From Neglectibacter sp. X58 (GTDB lineage: Bacteria; Bacillota; Clostridia; Oscillospirales; Acutalibacteraceae), in contig NZ_QWEO01000001.1 of NCBI RefSeq assembly GCF_009936035.1, positions 248,001-312,000 on the forward strand: a DNA stretch of 64,000 nt, read 5' to 3'. This document shows, piece by piece, positions 50,420-58,820 of the stretch; the stretch's first letter is position 1; the number at the start of each line of letters is the position of its first letter. The notes under the pieces were generated by a model that saw only the letters and a list, made by a program, of their open reading frames with translations, had not been told where the DNA came from and searched no databases. Position numbers and translations under genes: made by a program.

Positions 50420-51361
50420 TCAAAGCAAATTCTGTTTTTGGAAAAAGCAGGCCCCGTTTTCATAAAAAATTTTCTTTACCAGGCTTTCCGGGTAATTGTG
50501 TTTTAAGAACAGCTCATACAGCCTGGGGACAGCCCCCAGCCCGTCTGCCATGTCTTTTGGCAGGGCCGCGCCGTCCCAGTCGCCGCCCATGGCAAGGGTG
50601 TTTTCGCCGCCAAGGGCGAGGAAGTGCTCCGCATGGCGCAAAACGTCCTCCATGGAAGCTATTTCCGGTTCATCATGCAGGAAAGCTTTATAGAAATTCA
50701 GCCCCACCAGCCCGCCGGAATCCCGTATAATGCAAAACTGCTCATCTGTCAGGTTCCGGGGATGGGAGCACACAGACTTGGCGTTGGAGTGGGACGCAGC
50801 CAAAGGCTTTTGGGAAATCTCTGCAACATCGTAAAAAAGCGCCGGGCTTGCGTGGGAAAGATCTATCACAATGCCGGCTTCCTCCAGGCCCTTCACAGCC
50901 TGCCTGCCAAAATTTGAAAGCCCGGTATTGCCTTCTGCCCCCACGCCCCGGCCCAATTCATTTTCCCCGTTCCATGTCAGCGTACACATTTTCACGCCCC
51001 TGTCCCGGAAAGCCTGGATGTTCTCCAGCTTTCCCCCCAATGCCGCGCCGTTTTCCACTGTCAGTACAGCGGCGTGCTTTTTCTTTGCGGCAGCCTGGGC
51101 CAAGTCTCCGGGCTGCCGGCAGACAGAAAGCGGCTCTCGGTTTGCCGCTGCCTCCTCCTGAAAGCGGTCTGCAATTTCGCAGAACCGCTGGAAAGCAGCG
51201 TCCCCCCGCAGGTTGTCTGGGATCCACACCGCATAGCACTGGGCATAAGTTTCCATGGCCTGCGCCTTTTGCAGGTTTACGTGGAGATCGTTTTCCTTCA
51301 GGTGCTTGTCGTGCAGGAAGCACTCTGTCATGGTGTCGCAGTGCAGGTCGAAATAACGCAA
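50420..51361 (-). CDS. Membrane-dipeptidase family (M19) peptidase
   Basis: A 313-residue M19 amidohydrolase: metal-binding FDLHCDT at the N-terminus, the bridging glutamate region TVENGAALGG, IDLSHASPALFYDV, AASHSNAKSVCSHPRNL with two metal histidines, and MGGDWDGA. Relatives hydrolyse dipeptides, often with D-residues. A TTG start at 51361 is favoured since AAGGAGGGG lies 6 nt upstream and the metal motif then follows at once. It follows yraN within 14 bp. Confidence 0.87.
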   Translation of the reverse strand: MRYFDLHCDTMTECFLHDKHLKENDLHVNLQKAQAMETYAQCYAVWIPDNLRGDAAFQRFCEIADRFQEEAAANREPLSVCRQPGDLAQAAAKKKHAAVLTVENGAALGGKLENIQAFRDRGVKMCTLTWNGENELGRGVGAEGNTGLSNFGRQAVKGLEEAGIVIDLSHASPALFYDVAEISQKPLAASHSNAKSVCSHPRNLTDEQFCIIRDSGGLVGLNFYKAFLHDEPEIASMEDVLRHAEHFLALGGENTLAMGGDWDGAALPKDMADGLGAVPRLYELFLKHNYPESLVKKIFYENGACFFQKQNLL

Positions 51362-51374
51362 GGATATCCCCTCC

Positions 51375-51740
51375 TTATGCTGTAAAAGCATTTTCCAGAT
51401 ACTCCATTTTTACTATCCGCCCTGCCTGCATATACACAGCCGCCACGTCAAATCTGGGCTGCCATGGAGCCGGATTTTCCGACAGATACTGTCCTGCGGC
51501 GAGCAGAAGCTTTTTCTGCTTGCTCCGTGTTACTGCTTCCAATGGGGAAACCATGCTTCCCGCTTTGCGGGCTTTCACCTCTACAAAGAGGATCCATCCG
51601 TCCTTTTGGGCGACAATATCTATTTCCCCTAAGCGGGTGCGGTAATTCCGCTTAAGAATTTTGCAGCCCTCTTCCGCTAACCGCTGGGCAACGAAATCTT
51701 CTGCAAGCTTCCCCAAGCTGCCGGACTGCTTCTTCTCCAT
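51375..51740 (-). CDS. YraN family (UPF0102) nuclease-like protein
   Basis: A 121-residue protein: GKLAEDFVAQRLAEEGCKILKRNYR, then GEIDIVAQKDGWILFVEVKAR with the D-ExK nuclease-like core, and a C-terminal RFDVAAVY strand. This is the standard UPF0102 length and motif set. The fold resembles Holliday junction resolvases; activity is not established for most members. It sits 8 bp after rnhB, the usual neighbour. Confidence 0.92.
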   Translation of the reverse strand: MEKKQSGSLGKLAEDFVAQRLAEEGCKILKRNYRTRLGEIDIVAQKDGWILFVEVKARKAGSMVSPLEAVTRSKQKKLLLAAGQYLSENPAPWQPRFDVAAVYMQAGRIVKMEYLENAFTA

Positions 51741-51748
51741 AGCTGTTC

Positions 51749-52351
51749 CTATTTCTCTCCCAGGTTTTTCAGAAAGCTTTTTCTATGTACTGGCAGCACC
51801 CCATAGGCCTTAATGGCCTCATAATGGGCCTTTGTGCCGTATCCTTTGTGCTTGGCAAAGCCATATTGGGGATATTGTGCATCCATCTGGCACAGCACCC
51901 TGTCCCGGCTTACCTTGGCTAAAATAGAGGCTGCCGCAATGCTGGCAGACCTTGCGTCCCCTTTGACAATGGTTTCCCCGGGGATGGGCAGGGGCGGCAT
52001 GCGGTTGCCATCCACCATAGCCCAGTCCGGCGGGAGCTTCAGGGCTTCTACAGCCCGGGCCATAGCCTGGAAAGTGGCCCGCAGGATATTGAGACGGTCA
52101 ATTTCCTCCTCGTTTGCCCAGCCGATGCCATAGGCCAGTGCCTTTTGGGTGATGAGGAGGAAAAGCAGTTCCCGTTTTTTTTCTGTCAGCTTTTTGGAAT
52201 CATCCAGCCCGGGGAGTTCGCAGTCCACAGGCAGGATAACGGCGGCGGCGCACACAGGCCCCGCTAAAGGCCCCCGCCCCGCTTCATCTATGCCGCAGAC
52301 AGCCCGGCATCCCTGGGATATTGCCTGCTTTTCATAGGCGTACCAGTCCAC
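51749..52351 (-). CDS. rnhB: Ribonuclease HII
   Basis: A 200-residue RNase HII that removes ribonucleotides from DNA and RNA-DNA hybrids. Catalytic residues are visible in CGIDEAGRGPLAGPV (DE, ~20-21), the aspartate of AMVDGNRMP and ASIAAASILAKVSRD. The rbgA-rnhB-yraN order is conserved in Bacillota. Confidence 0.95.
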   Translation of the reverse strand: MDWYAYEKQAISQGCRAVCGIDEAGRGPLAGPVCAAAVILPVDCELPGLDDSKKLTEKKRELLFLLITQKALAYGIGWANEEEIDRLNILRATFQAMARAVEALKLPPDWAMVDGNRMPPLPIPGETIVKGDARSASIAAASILAKVSRDRVLCQMDAQYPQYGFAKHKGYGTKAHYEAIKAYGVLPVHRKSFLKNLGEK

Positions 52352-52378
52352 TGCCCTTTCCTCCTTTATCCGTTGTTT

Positions 52379-53248
52379 TCAAGCGGGTTCTAAGGTTATG
52401 GGGCCAAGCTTTCCGCCCCGGTATTCGTCCAGCAGGGTGATGGCGGCCCGTTCGGTGTTGATTTCCCCGCCGGAAACCAGCATGCCCCTGTTGCGCCCAA
52501 TGCGCTCTAACAGCTCATATCCCTGCAGAGGTCTTTGGGGATCAAGCTGCAGCTTGTACCGCTGCTCCAGGCATTTGGGATAGCGGGTTTGCAAAAGCTC
52601 CAACAGGCGGCAGGCAAGGCCCTCCAAGTCCAGGATTTCGTCTTTCACAGCCCCTGTAAAGGCTAGATGCTCCCCTACAATGGGATCTTCAAATTTGGGC
52701 CAGAGCACTCCTGGGGTATCCAAAAGCTCGAAGCCCCTGCCTACGGCGAACCAGCGGTTTTGCCGGGTGACGCCGGGCTTGTCCCGCACCTCGGCTTTCC
52801 CGCCGCCTTTGCCCATTATGCGGTTGATAAAGGAGGACTTGCCCACATTGGGCACCCCCAGCACCATCACCCGGATGGGCCTGCCCACCATGCCTTTGCG
52901 CTCCCAGGCGGCAATCTGCTCTGCCAGCACCTGGCGCGCCCCATTGTAAAAGGCAGGGATGCCCTTGCCCGTTTTGCTCTCAATGGGAATGGCCTTCAGC
53001 CCCTGCTGCTGATAGCGGGCCACCCATTTAGCCGTTTCGCTGGGATCTGCCATATCGCTTTTATTTAAAAGTACCACGCGGGGCTTGGATCGGATAATAT
53101 CCCGCAGTACGGGGTTTGAACTGCTTTGGGGAATGCGCGCGTCTAAAATTTCCGCCACAACGTCCACCAGCTTTAAATCTTCCGCGATTTTCCGGCGGGT
53201 TTTCGCCATATGGCCCGGAAACCACTGTACTGACATCACTTCGCCCAT
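52379..53248 (-). CDS. rbgA: Ribosome biogenesis GTPase RbgA (YlqF)
   Basis: A 289-residue circularly permuted GTPase: the early VQWFPGHMAKTRR signature, G4 LLNKSDMAD, G1 GVPNVGKSSFINR (~127-139) and G3 DTPGVLWPK. It promotes late assembly of the 50S subunit. AAAGGAG lies 7 nt before the ATG at 53248 (MGEVMSVQW). Confidence 0.94.
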   Translation of the reverse strand: MGEVMSVQWFPGHMAKTRRKIAEDLKLVDVVAEILDARIPQSSSNPVLRDIIRSKPRVVLLNKSDMADPSETAKWVARYQQQGLKAIPIESKTGKGIPAFYNGARQVLAEQIAAWERKGMVGRPIRVMVLGVPNVGKSSFINRIMGKGGGKAEVRDKPGVTRQNRWFAVGRGFELLDTPGVLWPKFEDPIVGEHLAFTGAVKDEILDLEGLACRLLELLQTRYPKCLEQRYKLQLDPQRPLQGYELLERIGRNRGMLVSGGEINTERAAITLLDEYRGGKLGPITLEPA

Positions 53249-53337
53249 CTGCGTTCTCCTTTCTGCTTTGTAAAGCCAAACTGCCTTACAAGCTGTCCAT
53301 AAAAGGTACAAGTTTGTTTCTATGCCGGGTATGCGCC

Positions 53338-53922
53338 TCAGGAGGGCCTGCCCAGCTTGGAGAAGGGATAGAGGTTAAATACCACCTTCCCCAGTATGTT
53401 CCGGTGATCCACCATGCCTACAGAGAGAAAGCGGCTGTCTGTGGAATTGCCCCGGTTGTCCCCCAGCACAAACACGCAGTTTTCCGGCACAGTCTGGGGA
53501 AAATCCAGCACCTGCCCGGGGGCGTCCGGCACAAAGGTGATGCCGTTTTCCAGGCCAAAGGCTTCTCCCTTTACAGGCGTGCCGTCAACAGTCAGCTCTC
53601 CTGCCGCCAGGTCGAAATCTACAACCTGCCCTTCTGTAGCAACCACCCGCTTGATAATGGGTTCCTGCAGGGCATGGACGATAATAACTACATCCCCCCG
53701 GCCTATCTCTCCTGCAAAGCCGGAAACCAGCACCCGATCCCCATGTTGGTATGTCGGCTCCATGGAGCGCCCATCAACCGTAATAACCCTTGCCGCAAAG
53801 GTGAATACTATGGACACCAACATAATGGCAAACACGATAGTTTCCACCCATTCCAGCACAGAACTGCAAAAAGCTTTCTCCTGCTGTTCTGGCCCTTCCA
53901 TAGGCTGTAGTATATCCTCCAT
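53338..53922 (-). CDS. Signal peptidase I, copy A
   Basis: A 194-residue type I signal peptidase: one N-terminal membrane helix (ETIVFAIMLVSIVFTFAA, ~24-41), catalytic serine in VDGRSMEPTYQHGD, general-base lysine in EPIIKRVVATEGQ, and FVLGDNRGNSTDSR. It cleaves signal peptides outside the membrane. AAAGGATGG precedes the ATG at 53922. A second copy is directly upstream, about 50 percent identical by eye. Confidence 0.92.
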   Translation of the reverse strand: MEDILQPMEGPEQQEKAFCSSVLEWVETIVFAIMLVSIVFTFAARVITVDGRSMEPTYQHGDRVLVSGFAGEIGRGDVVIIVHALQEPIIKRVVATEGQVVDFDLAAGELTVDGTPVKGEAFGLENGITFVPDAPGQVLDFPQTVPENCVFVLGDNRGNSTDSRFLSVGMVDHRNILGKVVFNLYPFSKLGRPS

Positions 53923-53963
53923 GAAAACCATCCTTTCCAGTGGTTGTTTATGATAATGCGCTT

Positions 53964-54542
53964 TCACTGCGCTGGGCCGAATCTGTGCAGGGGAAACACG
54001 TGGAAAACAGCTTTCCCCAGCACATCCCGCATATCCACCATGCCGATAATCTGATACCGGCTGTCCTCTGACACAGGCCGGTTGTCGCCCAGCACAAAAA
54101 TGCAGCCTTTAGGTACGGTCTGGGGAAAATCTACCAGCTCAAAAGAGGTGTATGGAAATTCTGTGATACCGTTTTCCAGCCCAAAGGCTGTTTCGTCCAG
54201 GGCCTTCCCGTCTACCAGAACCGCCTTTGCCTCATAGTCAAAGTCCACAGTCTGTCCCTCTGTGGCTATTACCCGTTTGATAATAGGCTCCTCCAGCACG
54301 TTTACAATTACGACCACTTCCCCCTGCCTGGGAGGCGTAAAGGCGTTTACCACCAGTATCCTGTCCCCGTCCTCATAGTTTGGCACCATAGAGGTGCCGG
54401 AAACCGTAATGATTCGGAAACAGAAGGTGAAAATGACGGCGATTATGGTAAGGGCTATCACCAGTTCTTCCACCCAGTCCAGAAAAATGCTGGCGGTGAT
54501 TTTTATTCTATTGGGCTGGCGTGCATTTTCCGGTGCATCCAT
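53964..54542 (-). CDS. Signal peptidase I, copy B
   Basis: A 192-residue paralogue of copy A: membrane helix LVIALTIIAVIFTFCFRII, Ser in VSGTSMVPNYEDGD, Lys in EPIIKRVIATEGQ, FVLGDNRPVSEDSR and a VFPLHRFG end. The start at 54542 is provisional, since the ribosome site (CAGGG/ACAGG) is weak; longer versions add only a non-conserved, basic stretch. Both copies lie in the rplS-sip-sip-rbgA order, the classic place for one signal peptidase in Bacillota. Confidence 0.9.
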   Translation of the reverse strand: MDAPENARQPNRIKITASIFLDWVEELVIALTIIAVIFTFCFRIITVSGTSMVPNYEDGDRILVVNAFTPPRQGEVVVIVNVLEEPIIKRVIATEGQTVDFDYEAKAVLVDGKALDETAFGLENGITEFPYTSFELVDFPQTVPKGCIFVLGDNRPVSEDSRYQIIGMVDMRDVLGKAVFHVFPLHRFGPAQ

Positions 54543-54666
54543 CCTGTTTGCCCTGCGGCACAAGATACGCCTTTCGGCGTTTTGTACCGCTCCTTTCCGC
54601 TGTTTTTGAACCAGTATAACAAAAAAGGGACATGATGTCCCTTTTTGCCTTGCTATCAGGTTTTTC

Positions 54667-55011
54667 TTACTTAAGCTGCTCTTTGACCTTGGCAGCCTTG
54701 CCCACACGGTTGCGCAGGTAATAGAGCTTGGCGCGGCGCACACGGCCCCGGCGCACGACTTTCACAGCCTTCACATTGGGGGAATGCAGGGGGAACACCC
54801 GCTCTACGCCAACGCCATAAGAAACGCGGCGTACTGTAAAGGTTTCGCTGATGCCGCTGCCTTTGCGGGCAATAACGGTGCCTTCAAACTGCTGGATTCT
54901 CTCCCGCTCGCCTTCGCGGATGTTTACGTCTACCCGCACAGTGTCGCCAATGTTGAACTGGGGTACTTCTTCCCGCAGGGAAGCCTGGGAAATGATTTTC
55001 AGTGCGTCCAT
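54667..55011 (-). CDS. rplS: 50S ribosomal protein L19
   Basis: A 114-residue L19 with the typical [35 protein letters not shown] core and the basic end [41 protein letters not shown] precedes the ATG at 55011. No trmD or rimM is present upstream, unlike the usual ribosomal operon; instead it has its own promoter and leader. Confidence 0.96.
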   Translation of the reverse strand: MDALKIISQASLREEVPQFNIGDTVRVDVNIREGERERIQQFEGTVIARKGSGISETFTVRRVSYGVGVERVFPLHSPNVKAVKVVRRGRVRRAKLYYLRNRVGKAAKVKEQLK

Positions 55012-55141
55012 TTGATATTCCTCCAAAAAATATATTCAGACATTCATGCCGGGAACCCGGCAGCGGACTGTCCGCTTCCGGCGCTTTCGCGCCAAGAACC
55101 CCACGGGCAAGCCTTTGAGGACGCCCGCAGAACTCAAATGC
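55012..55141 (-). promoter_or_regulatory. Structured leader of rplS (L19-leader-like)
   Basis: About 130 nt between the predicted start and the rplS ATG, with stable stems GGCGC-GAAA-GCGCC, GCGGAC/GTCCGC and a GCCGGG/CCCGGC pair. A ribosomal-protein L19 leader is an established Bacillota RNA family, thought to mediate autoregulation by L19; the sequence was not aligned to it, so the assignment rests on position and structure. Confidence 0.5.
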
Positions 55142-55147
55142 TTAAAT

Positions 55148-55176
55148 ATTTTACCATACCGCAAGTGGTTTTGCAA
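55148..55176 (-). promoter_or_regulatory. Promoter of rplS
   Basis: On the minus strand: TTGCAA (55171-55176), 17-bp spacer, TAAAAT (55148-55153), directly after the stop of the TIGR03936 gene. Confidence 0.75.
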
Positions 55177-55183
55177 GGTGTTT

Positions 55184-55837
55184 TTACGCTATTTCGGAAA
55201 AATCTTCCAGCAAAAGCCTTTTCCGATGGATTTCCGCATAGGGCGCCAGGCCCAGGCAGCTCTTCAGGGCATCTAAAAGCAGGCTGGGGTTTATACTGCC
55301 GGAAACGCTGCAGGGCAGGCGCAGGGCGGCCTCCAGATATCCCGGCCCGGCGTTTAATGCCATGTCAGAAAAATAGGGGGCAATATCCAGCTCTTTATCC
55401 CCTTTTTTTCCATGCTTCATCACGATTACGGGGCCTTGGGCGAAAAGCCCCTCTATCTGGCTTTTTAACCCGGCGCTGTCCCCTGCCTCCAGGCGCAGTT
55501 CATAGTCGGCAAAGGCGATGGCGTCCAGCTTGTTTAAAGGCTCTGTAACACCCCAGACGGAAATGGAGTCTGGCAGGCGGGGGTTGACGCGGCCTGCCAC
55601 GTCCGCTAAAGGAAAATCCTCTTCTGTCAGGCGGATGTCCACACACTCCCTCTCCCCGCTTACACCCAGGGACAGAGGCATGGCGTACGCCATATAGATC
55701 CGGGGGTTAAAGCCCTGGGTATACCATATAGGCAGGCCGGAAAGCTTCAGGGCGCGCCCCATGCAGTGGGTTAAATCCAGATGGGAGATATATTTTGCCG
55801 CTCCCCCTTTTTTAAACCACATTCTCACGTTTTTCAA
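55184..55837 (-). CDS. TIGR03936-family radical-SAM-associated protein (DUF2344)
   Basis: A 217-residue protein: MWFKKGGAAKYISHLDLTHCMGRAL at the N-terminus, IWYTQGFNPRIYMAYAMPLSLGVSGERECVDI, and a C-terminal ~100 residues without recognised motifs. This matches the DUF2344 partner of TIGR03960 radical SAM proteins. The function is unknown. TTG at 55837 is the likely start (AAGGAGGG 7 nt upstream), overlapping the radical SAM gene by 26 bp. Confidence 0.86.
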   Translation of the reverse strand: MKNVRMWFKKGGAAKYISHLDLTHCMGRALKLSGLPIWYTQGFNPRIYMAYAMPLSLGVSGERECVDIRLTEEDFPLADVAGRVNPRLPDSISVWGVTEPLNKLDAIAFADYELRLEAGDSAGLKSQIEGLFAQGPVIVMKHGKKGDKELDIAPYFSDMALNAGPGYLEAALRLPCSVSGSINPSLLLDALKSCLGLAPYAEIHRKRLLLEDFSEIA

Positions 55838-57668
55838 CGCACAGCCCTCCTTTGTAGCACAAAGCGCCGCAGTTTGCACACTTTTCCCGGCAGTTGGGGG
55901 TGGTAAGCCCCTGATAGGCCCGCTCATACTCTGCTTGCAGGAATGCCTTTGTCACGCCATAGTCCAGATGATCCCAGGGGAATACCTCGTCAAGGCCCCG
56001 GGTGCGGGTGGCATAAAAATCCGGATCCACCCCGCAGGCGGAAAAAGCCTCCATCCATTTGTCAAAGTGAAAGCAGTCGTCCCAGCCGTCAAAATGCAGG
56101 CCCAGTGCGATAGCCTTTTCCAGCACAGCGCAAAGCTTCCTGTCTCCTCTGGCAAAGACAGCCTCCAAAAAACTGGTTTTCGCCCCATGGTAATTGACGC
56201 TTACCCGCTTCGAGCGCACATGGCCTGTTAATTCCCGCTGCTTTTTTTGCAGGGTTTCCATGGTGTCCTGGCCAAACCATTGGAAGGGCGTGAAGGGCTT
56301 GGGCACAAAGGCAGCAGCGCTTAGAGCCACCTCTACAGGCTTTCCCCGGGGCTTTTCCTTGTTCTGGTAAAAGGCGTCCACCACCTTCCTGCCCAGCTCC
56401 AGAATGGCCAGCACGTCTTCCATGGTTTCTGTGGGAAGGCCTATCATAAAATACAGCTTGATGCGCGTCCAGCCCTCGGTGAAAGCCACGTTTACGGTGC
56501 GCAGCAGTTCCTCCTCCGTTACGTTCTTGTTGATTACATTGCGCATGCGCTGGGAACCTGCCTCCGGCGCGAAGGTCAGCCCGCTTTTGCGCACAGAGTT
56601 AATGCGCTCCATCAGTTCCGGCGAAAAGCCATCCACCCGCAGGGAGGGCAAGGAAAGGCTTACCTTATCCTTCTCCGTCCACTGGTGCAGGCGGTCAATC
56701 AGTTCGTTAAGGCGGCTGTAGTCGCTGGTGCTCAGGGAGGAAAGGGAGATTTCGTCATATCCGGTGGAGGCGCACAGGGCGCGGCACTGGGCGTCTATCA
56801 CCTCAATGTTTTTTTCCCGGAAGGGCCGGTATAAAAAACCTGCCTGGCAGAACCGGCAGCCCCGGATACACCCCCGAAGCACCTCCTCGGATATCCGGCT
56901 GTGTACCACCTCTATCATGGGCACAGGGAAAGAATCTGGATAATAGGCGCTGTCCATATCCAGCACCACCCGCTTTTTTATAGTGGCGGGCGCGTTTTCT
57001 TGCGGGATATACCGCTTTATGGTGGCATCCGGGTTATACTCCACATCATAAAGGGACGGTACATATACCCCCTCTATCTGGGAAGCCAGCCGCAGGAACT
57101 CTTTCTTATCTTTTCCCTCTTTTTTGCACTGCCTGTATAGCTCCATTACCTCCATGTCCACCTCTTCCCCGTCCCCTAAAAAGAACAGGTCAAAGAAGTC
57201 TGCCAGAGGCTCCGGGTTGCAGGCGCAGGGGCCGCCGCCCACCACGATGTTGAAAAGCTCCGGGCGGTCGGCTGCCCGCAGGGGAACGCCGGAAAGCTCC
57301 AGCATCCGGAGAACGTTTGTATAGCTTAACTCATACTGGAGGGTAAAGCCAATAAAATCAAATTCCTTTACTGGATCCCCGCTTTCCAGGGCATACAGGG
57401 GGATGCGGTGTTCCTCCATCTGCTTTTCCATATCTGTCCAGGGGGCGAATACCCGTTCGCACCAGAAGTAGGGCACCTGGTTGAAAGCACCGTACAAGAT
57501 TTTGATACCCAAATGGGACATGCCTATTTCGTATACATCAGGAAAACAGAAAGCGAACCGGACTTCTACTTTGGAGGGGTCTTTCATGACCGCATTTACC
57601 TCACCGCCTACATAACGGCCAGGTTTCTGCACCTGAAGCAGGAATTTTTCTATATCTTTTGGATACAT
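55812..57668 (-). CDS. TIGR03960-family B12-binding/radical SAM protein
   Basis: A 618-residue protein with an N-terminal cobalamin-binding-like domain (GMSHLGIKILYGAFNQVPYFWCERVFAPW, ~49-77) and a radical SAM core with the cluster motif RGCIRGCRFCQAGF (CxxxCxxC, ~267-280). A Cys-rich tail NCREKCANCGALCYKGGLC probably binds another cluster. The substrate is unknown. The TIGR03960-TIGR03936 pair is conserved in Clostridia, usually near ribosomal or ribonuclease genes, suggesting RNA or ribosome modification. Confidence 0.9.
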   Translation of the reverse strand: MYPKDIEKFLLQVQKPGRYVGGEVNAVMKDPSKVEVRFAFCFPDVYEIGMSHLGIKILYGAFNQVPYFWCERVFAPWTDMEKQMEEHRIPLYALESGDPVKEFDFIGFTLQYELSYTNVLRMLELSGVPLRAADRPELFNIVVGGGPCACNPEPLADFFDLFFLGDGEEVDMEVMELYRQCKKEGKDKKEFLRLASQIEGVYVPSLYDVEYNPDATIKRYIPQENAPATIKKRVVLDMDSAYYPDSFPVPMIEVVHSRISEEVLRGCIRGCRFCQAGFLYRPFREKNIEVIDAQCRALCASTGYDEISLSSLSTSDYSRLNELIDRLHQWTEKDKVSLSLPSLRVDGFSPELMERINSVRKSGLTFAPEAGSQRMRNVINKNVTEEELLRTVNVAFTEGWTRIKLYFMIGLPTETMEDVLAILELGRKVVDAFYQNKEKPRGKPVEVALSAAAFVPKPFTPFQWFGQDTMETLQKKQRELTGHVRSKRVSVNYHGAKTSFLEAVFARGDRKLCAVLEKAIALGLHFDGWDDCFHFDKWMEAFSACGVDPDFYATRTRGLDEVFPWDHLDYGVTKAFLQAEYERAYQGLTTPNCREKCANCGALCYKGGLCVEKRENVV

Positions 57669-57671
57669 AGT

Positions 57672-58742
57672 TTAGATTTTCCCCGCTTCCCGCTCCAGCA
57701 TATCCCAGCAGCCCCACAGGTACATAATGCCCATGGCCCGGTCATAAAGGCCATAGCCGGGGCGGCACTTTTCGCCCCAGATGTGCCTGCCATGGTCAGG
57801 CCGCATATAGCCTTCATAGCCGCAGTCATGATAAGCCCGCATAATCTCCAGGATGCCCGTATCCCCGTCGCAGTCCCGGTGGGAGGCTTCCGTAAAGTCC
57901 CCGTTCGGGAAATGCTTCACGTTGCGCACATGGGCAAAGGCTATTCTGTCACAGTAGGTGCGGATAATATCCGCCACATTGTTCTGGGGGTTTGCCCCTA
58001 AAGAGCCGGAGCACAGGCACAGGCAGTTATAGGGGTCATCCACCATGGAAAGGAACTGGCCGATGGATTCCTTATCCACCAAGAGCCTGGGCAGGCCGAA
58101 AATATCCCAGGGCGGATCGTCCTGGTGGATGGCCATTTTAATGCCTGTCTCGTGGCAGGTGGGCATAACCGCCTCTAAGAAGTAGCGCAGGTTTTCCCAC
58201 AGCTTTTCCTTTGTCACAGGGCGGTAGGCTTCAAAAAGCTCGTCCAGCTTTGCCATGCGCTCCGGCTCCCAGCCAGGGAAAGTCATGCCATGGAGGTTTT
58301 CCAGGATATACTGTGCCATTTCTTTATAGTCCTGCTGGATTTTTTCCTTCTCATAGTAAAGGGCTGTGGAGCCGTCCTCCATGGGATGGAACAGATCGGT
58401 GCGAGTCCAGTCGAAAATGGGCATAAAATTATAGGTGACCACCTTCACCCCGAATTTTGCCAGGTTTCGCAGAGTCTGCTTGTAGTTTTCTATGTATTTG
58501 TCCCGGCTGGGCAGGCCGATTTTGATGTCGTCATGGACGTTTACGCTTTCCAACACGTCCATGTTAAAGCCGTGGCCCTCAATCTGGCGGCGGGCCTCCT
58601 CTATCTCTTCCACCTCCCAGACTTCCCCGGGGGCCTTGTCGTGCAAGGCCCACACAAGGCCTGTTACGCCGGGGATCTGCTTAATCTGTTCCTGGGTAAT
58701 GCTGTCGTTGCCTTCGCCATACCAGCGGAAAGTCATCTGCAT
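57672..58742 (-). CDS. uxuA: Mannonate dehydratase
   Basis: Dehydrates D-mannonate to 2-keto-3-deoxygluconate in hexuronate breakdown. The 356-residue TIM barrel shows MTFRWYGEGNDSITQEQIKQIPGVTGLVWALHD at the start, MAIHQDDPPWDIFGLPRLL, LCLCSGSLGANPQNN, AFAHVRNVKHFPNGDF and YMRPDHGRHIWGE with metal-binding His and Asp residues. Unusually, no uxaC, uxuB, kdgK or regulator gene lies beside it. AAAGGAGG precedes the ATG. The gene begins just after a stable hairpin. Confidence 0.93.
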   Translation of the reverse strand: MQMTFRWYGEGNDSITQEQIKQIPGVTGLVWALHDKAPGEVWEVEEIEEARRQIEGHGFNMDVLESVNVHDDIKIGLPSRDKYIENYKQTLRNLAKFGVKVVTYNFMPIFDWTRTDLFHPMEDGSTALYYEKEKIQQDYKEMAQYILENLHGMTFPGWEPERMAKLDELFEAYRPVTKEKLWENLRYFLEAVMPTCHETGIKMAIHQDDPPWDIFGLPRLLVDKESIGQFLSMVDDPYNCLCLCSGSLGANPQNNVADIIRTYCDRIAFAHVRNVKHFPNGDFTEASHRDCDGDTGILEIMRAYHDCGYEGYMRPDHGRHIWGEKCRPGYGLYDRAMGIMYLWGCWDMLEREAGKI

Positions 58743-58761
58743 AAAAAATTCCTCCTTTATT

Positions 58762-58794
58762 AAGGCGCACAGCGTTGCGCGGGCTGTGCGCCTT
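58762..58794 (-). promoter_or_regulatory. Hairpin between yfmH and uxuA
   Basis: AAGGCGCACAGC and GCTGTGCGCCTT form a perfect 12-bp stem with a 9-nt loop. No T-run follows on the minus strand (AATAAAGGAGG), so it may be a weak terminator, an mRNA end protector for the upstream transcript, or a ribosome-site modulator for uxuA. Confidence 0.5.
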
Positions 58795-58820
58795 CCATTT
58801 CCATTTATATCAGGTGTGCC

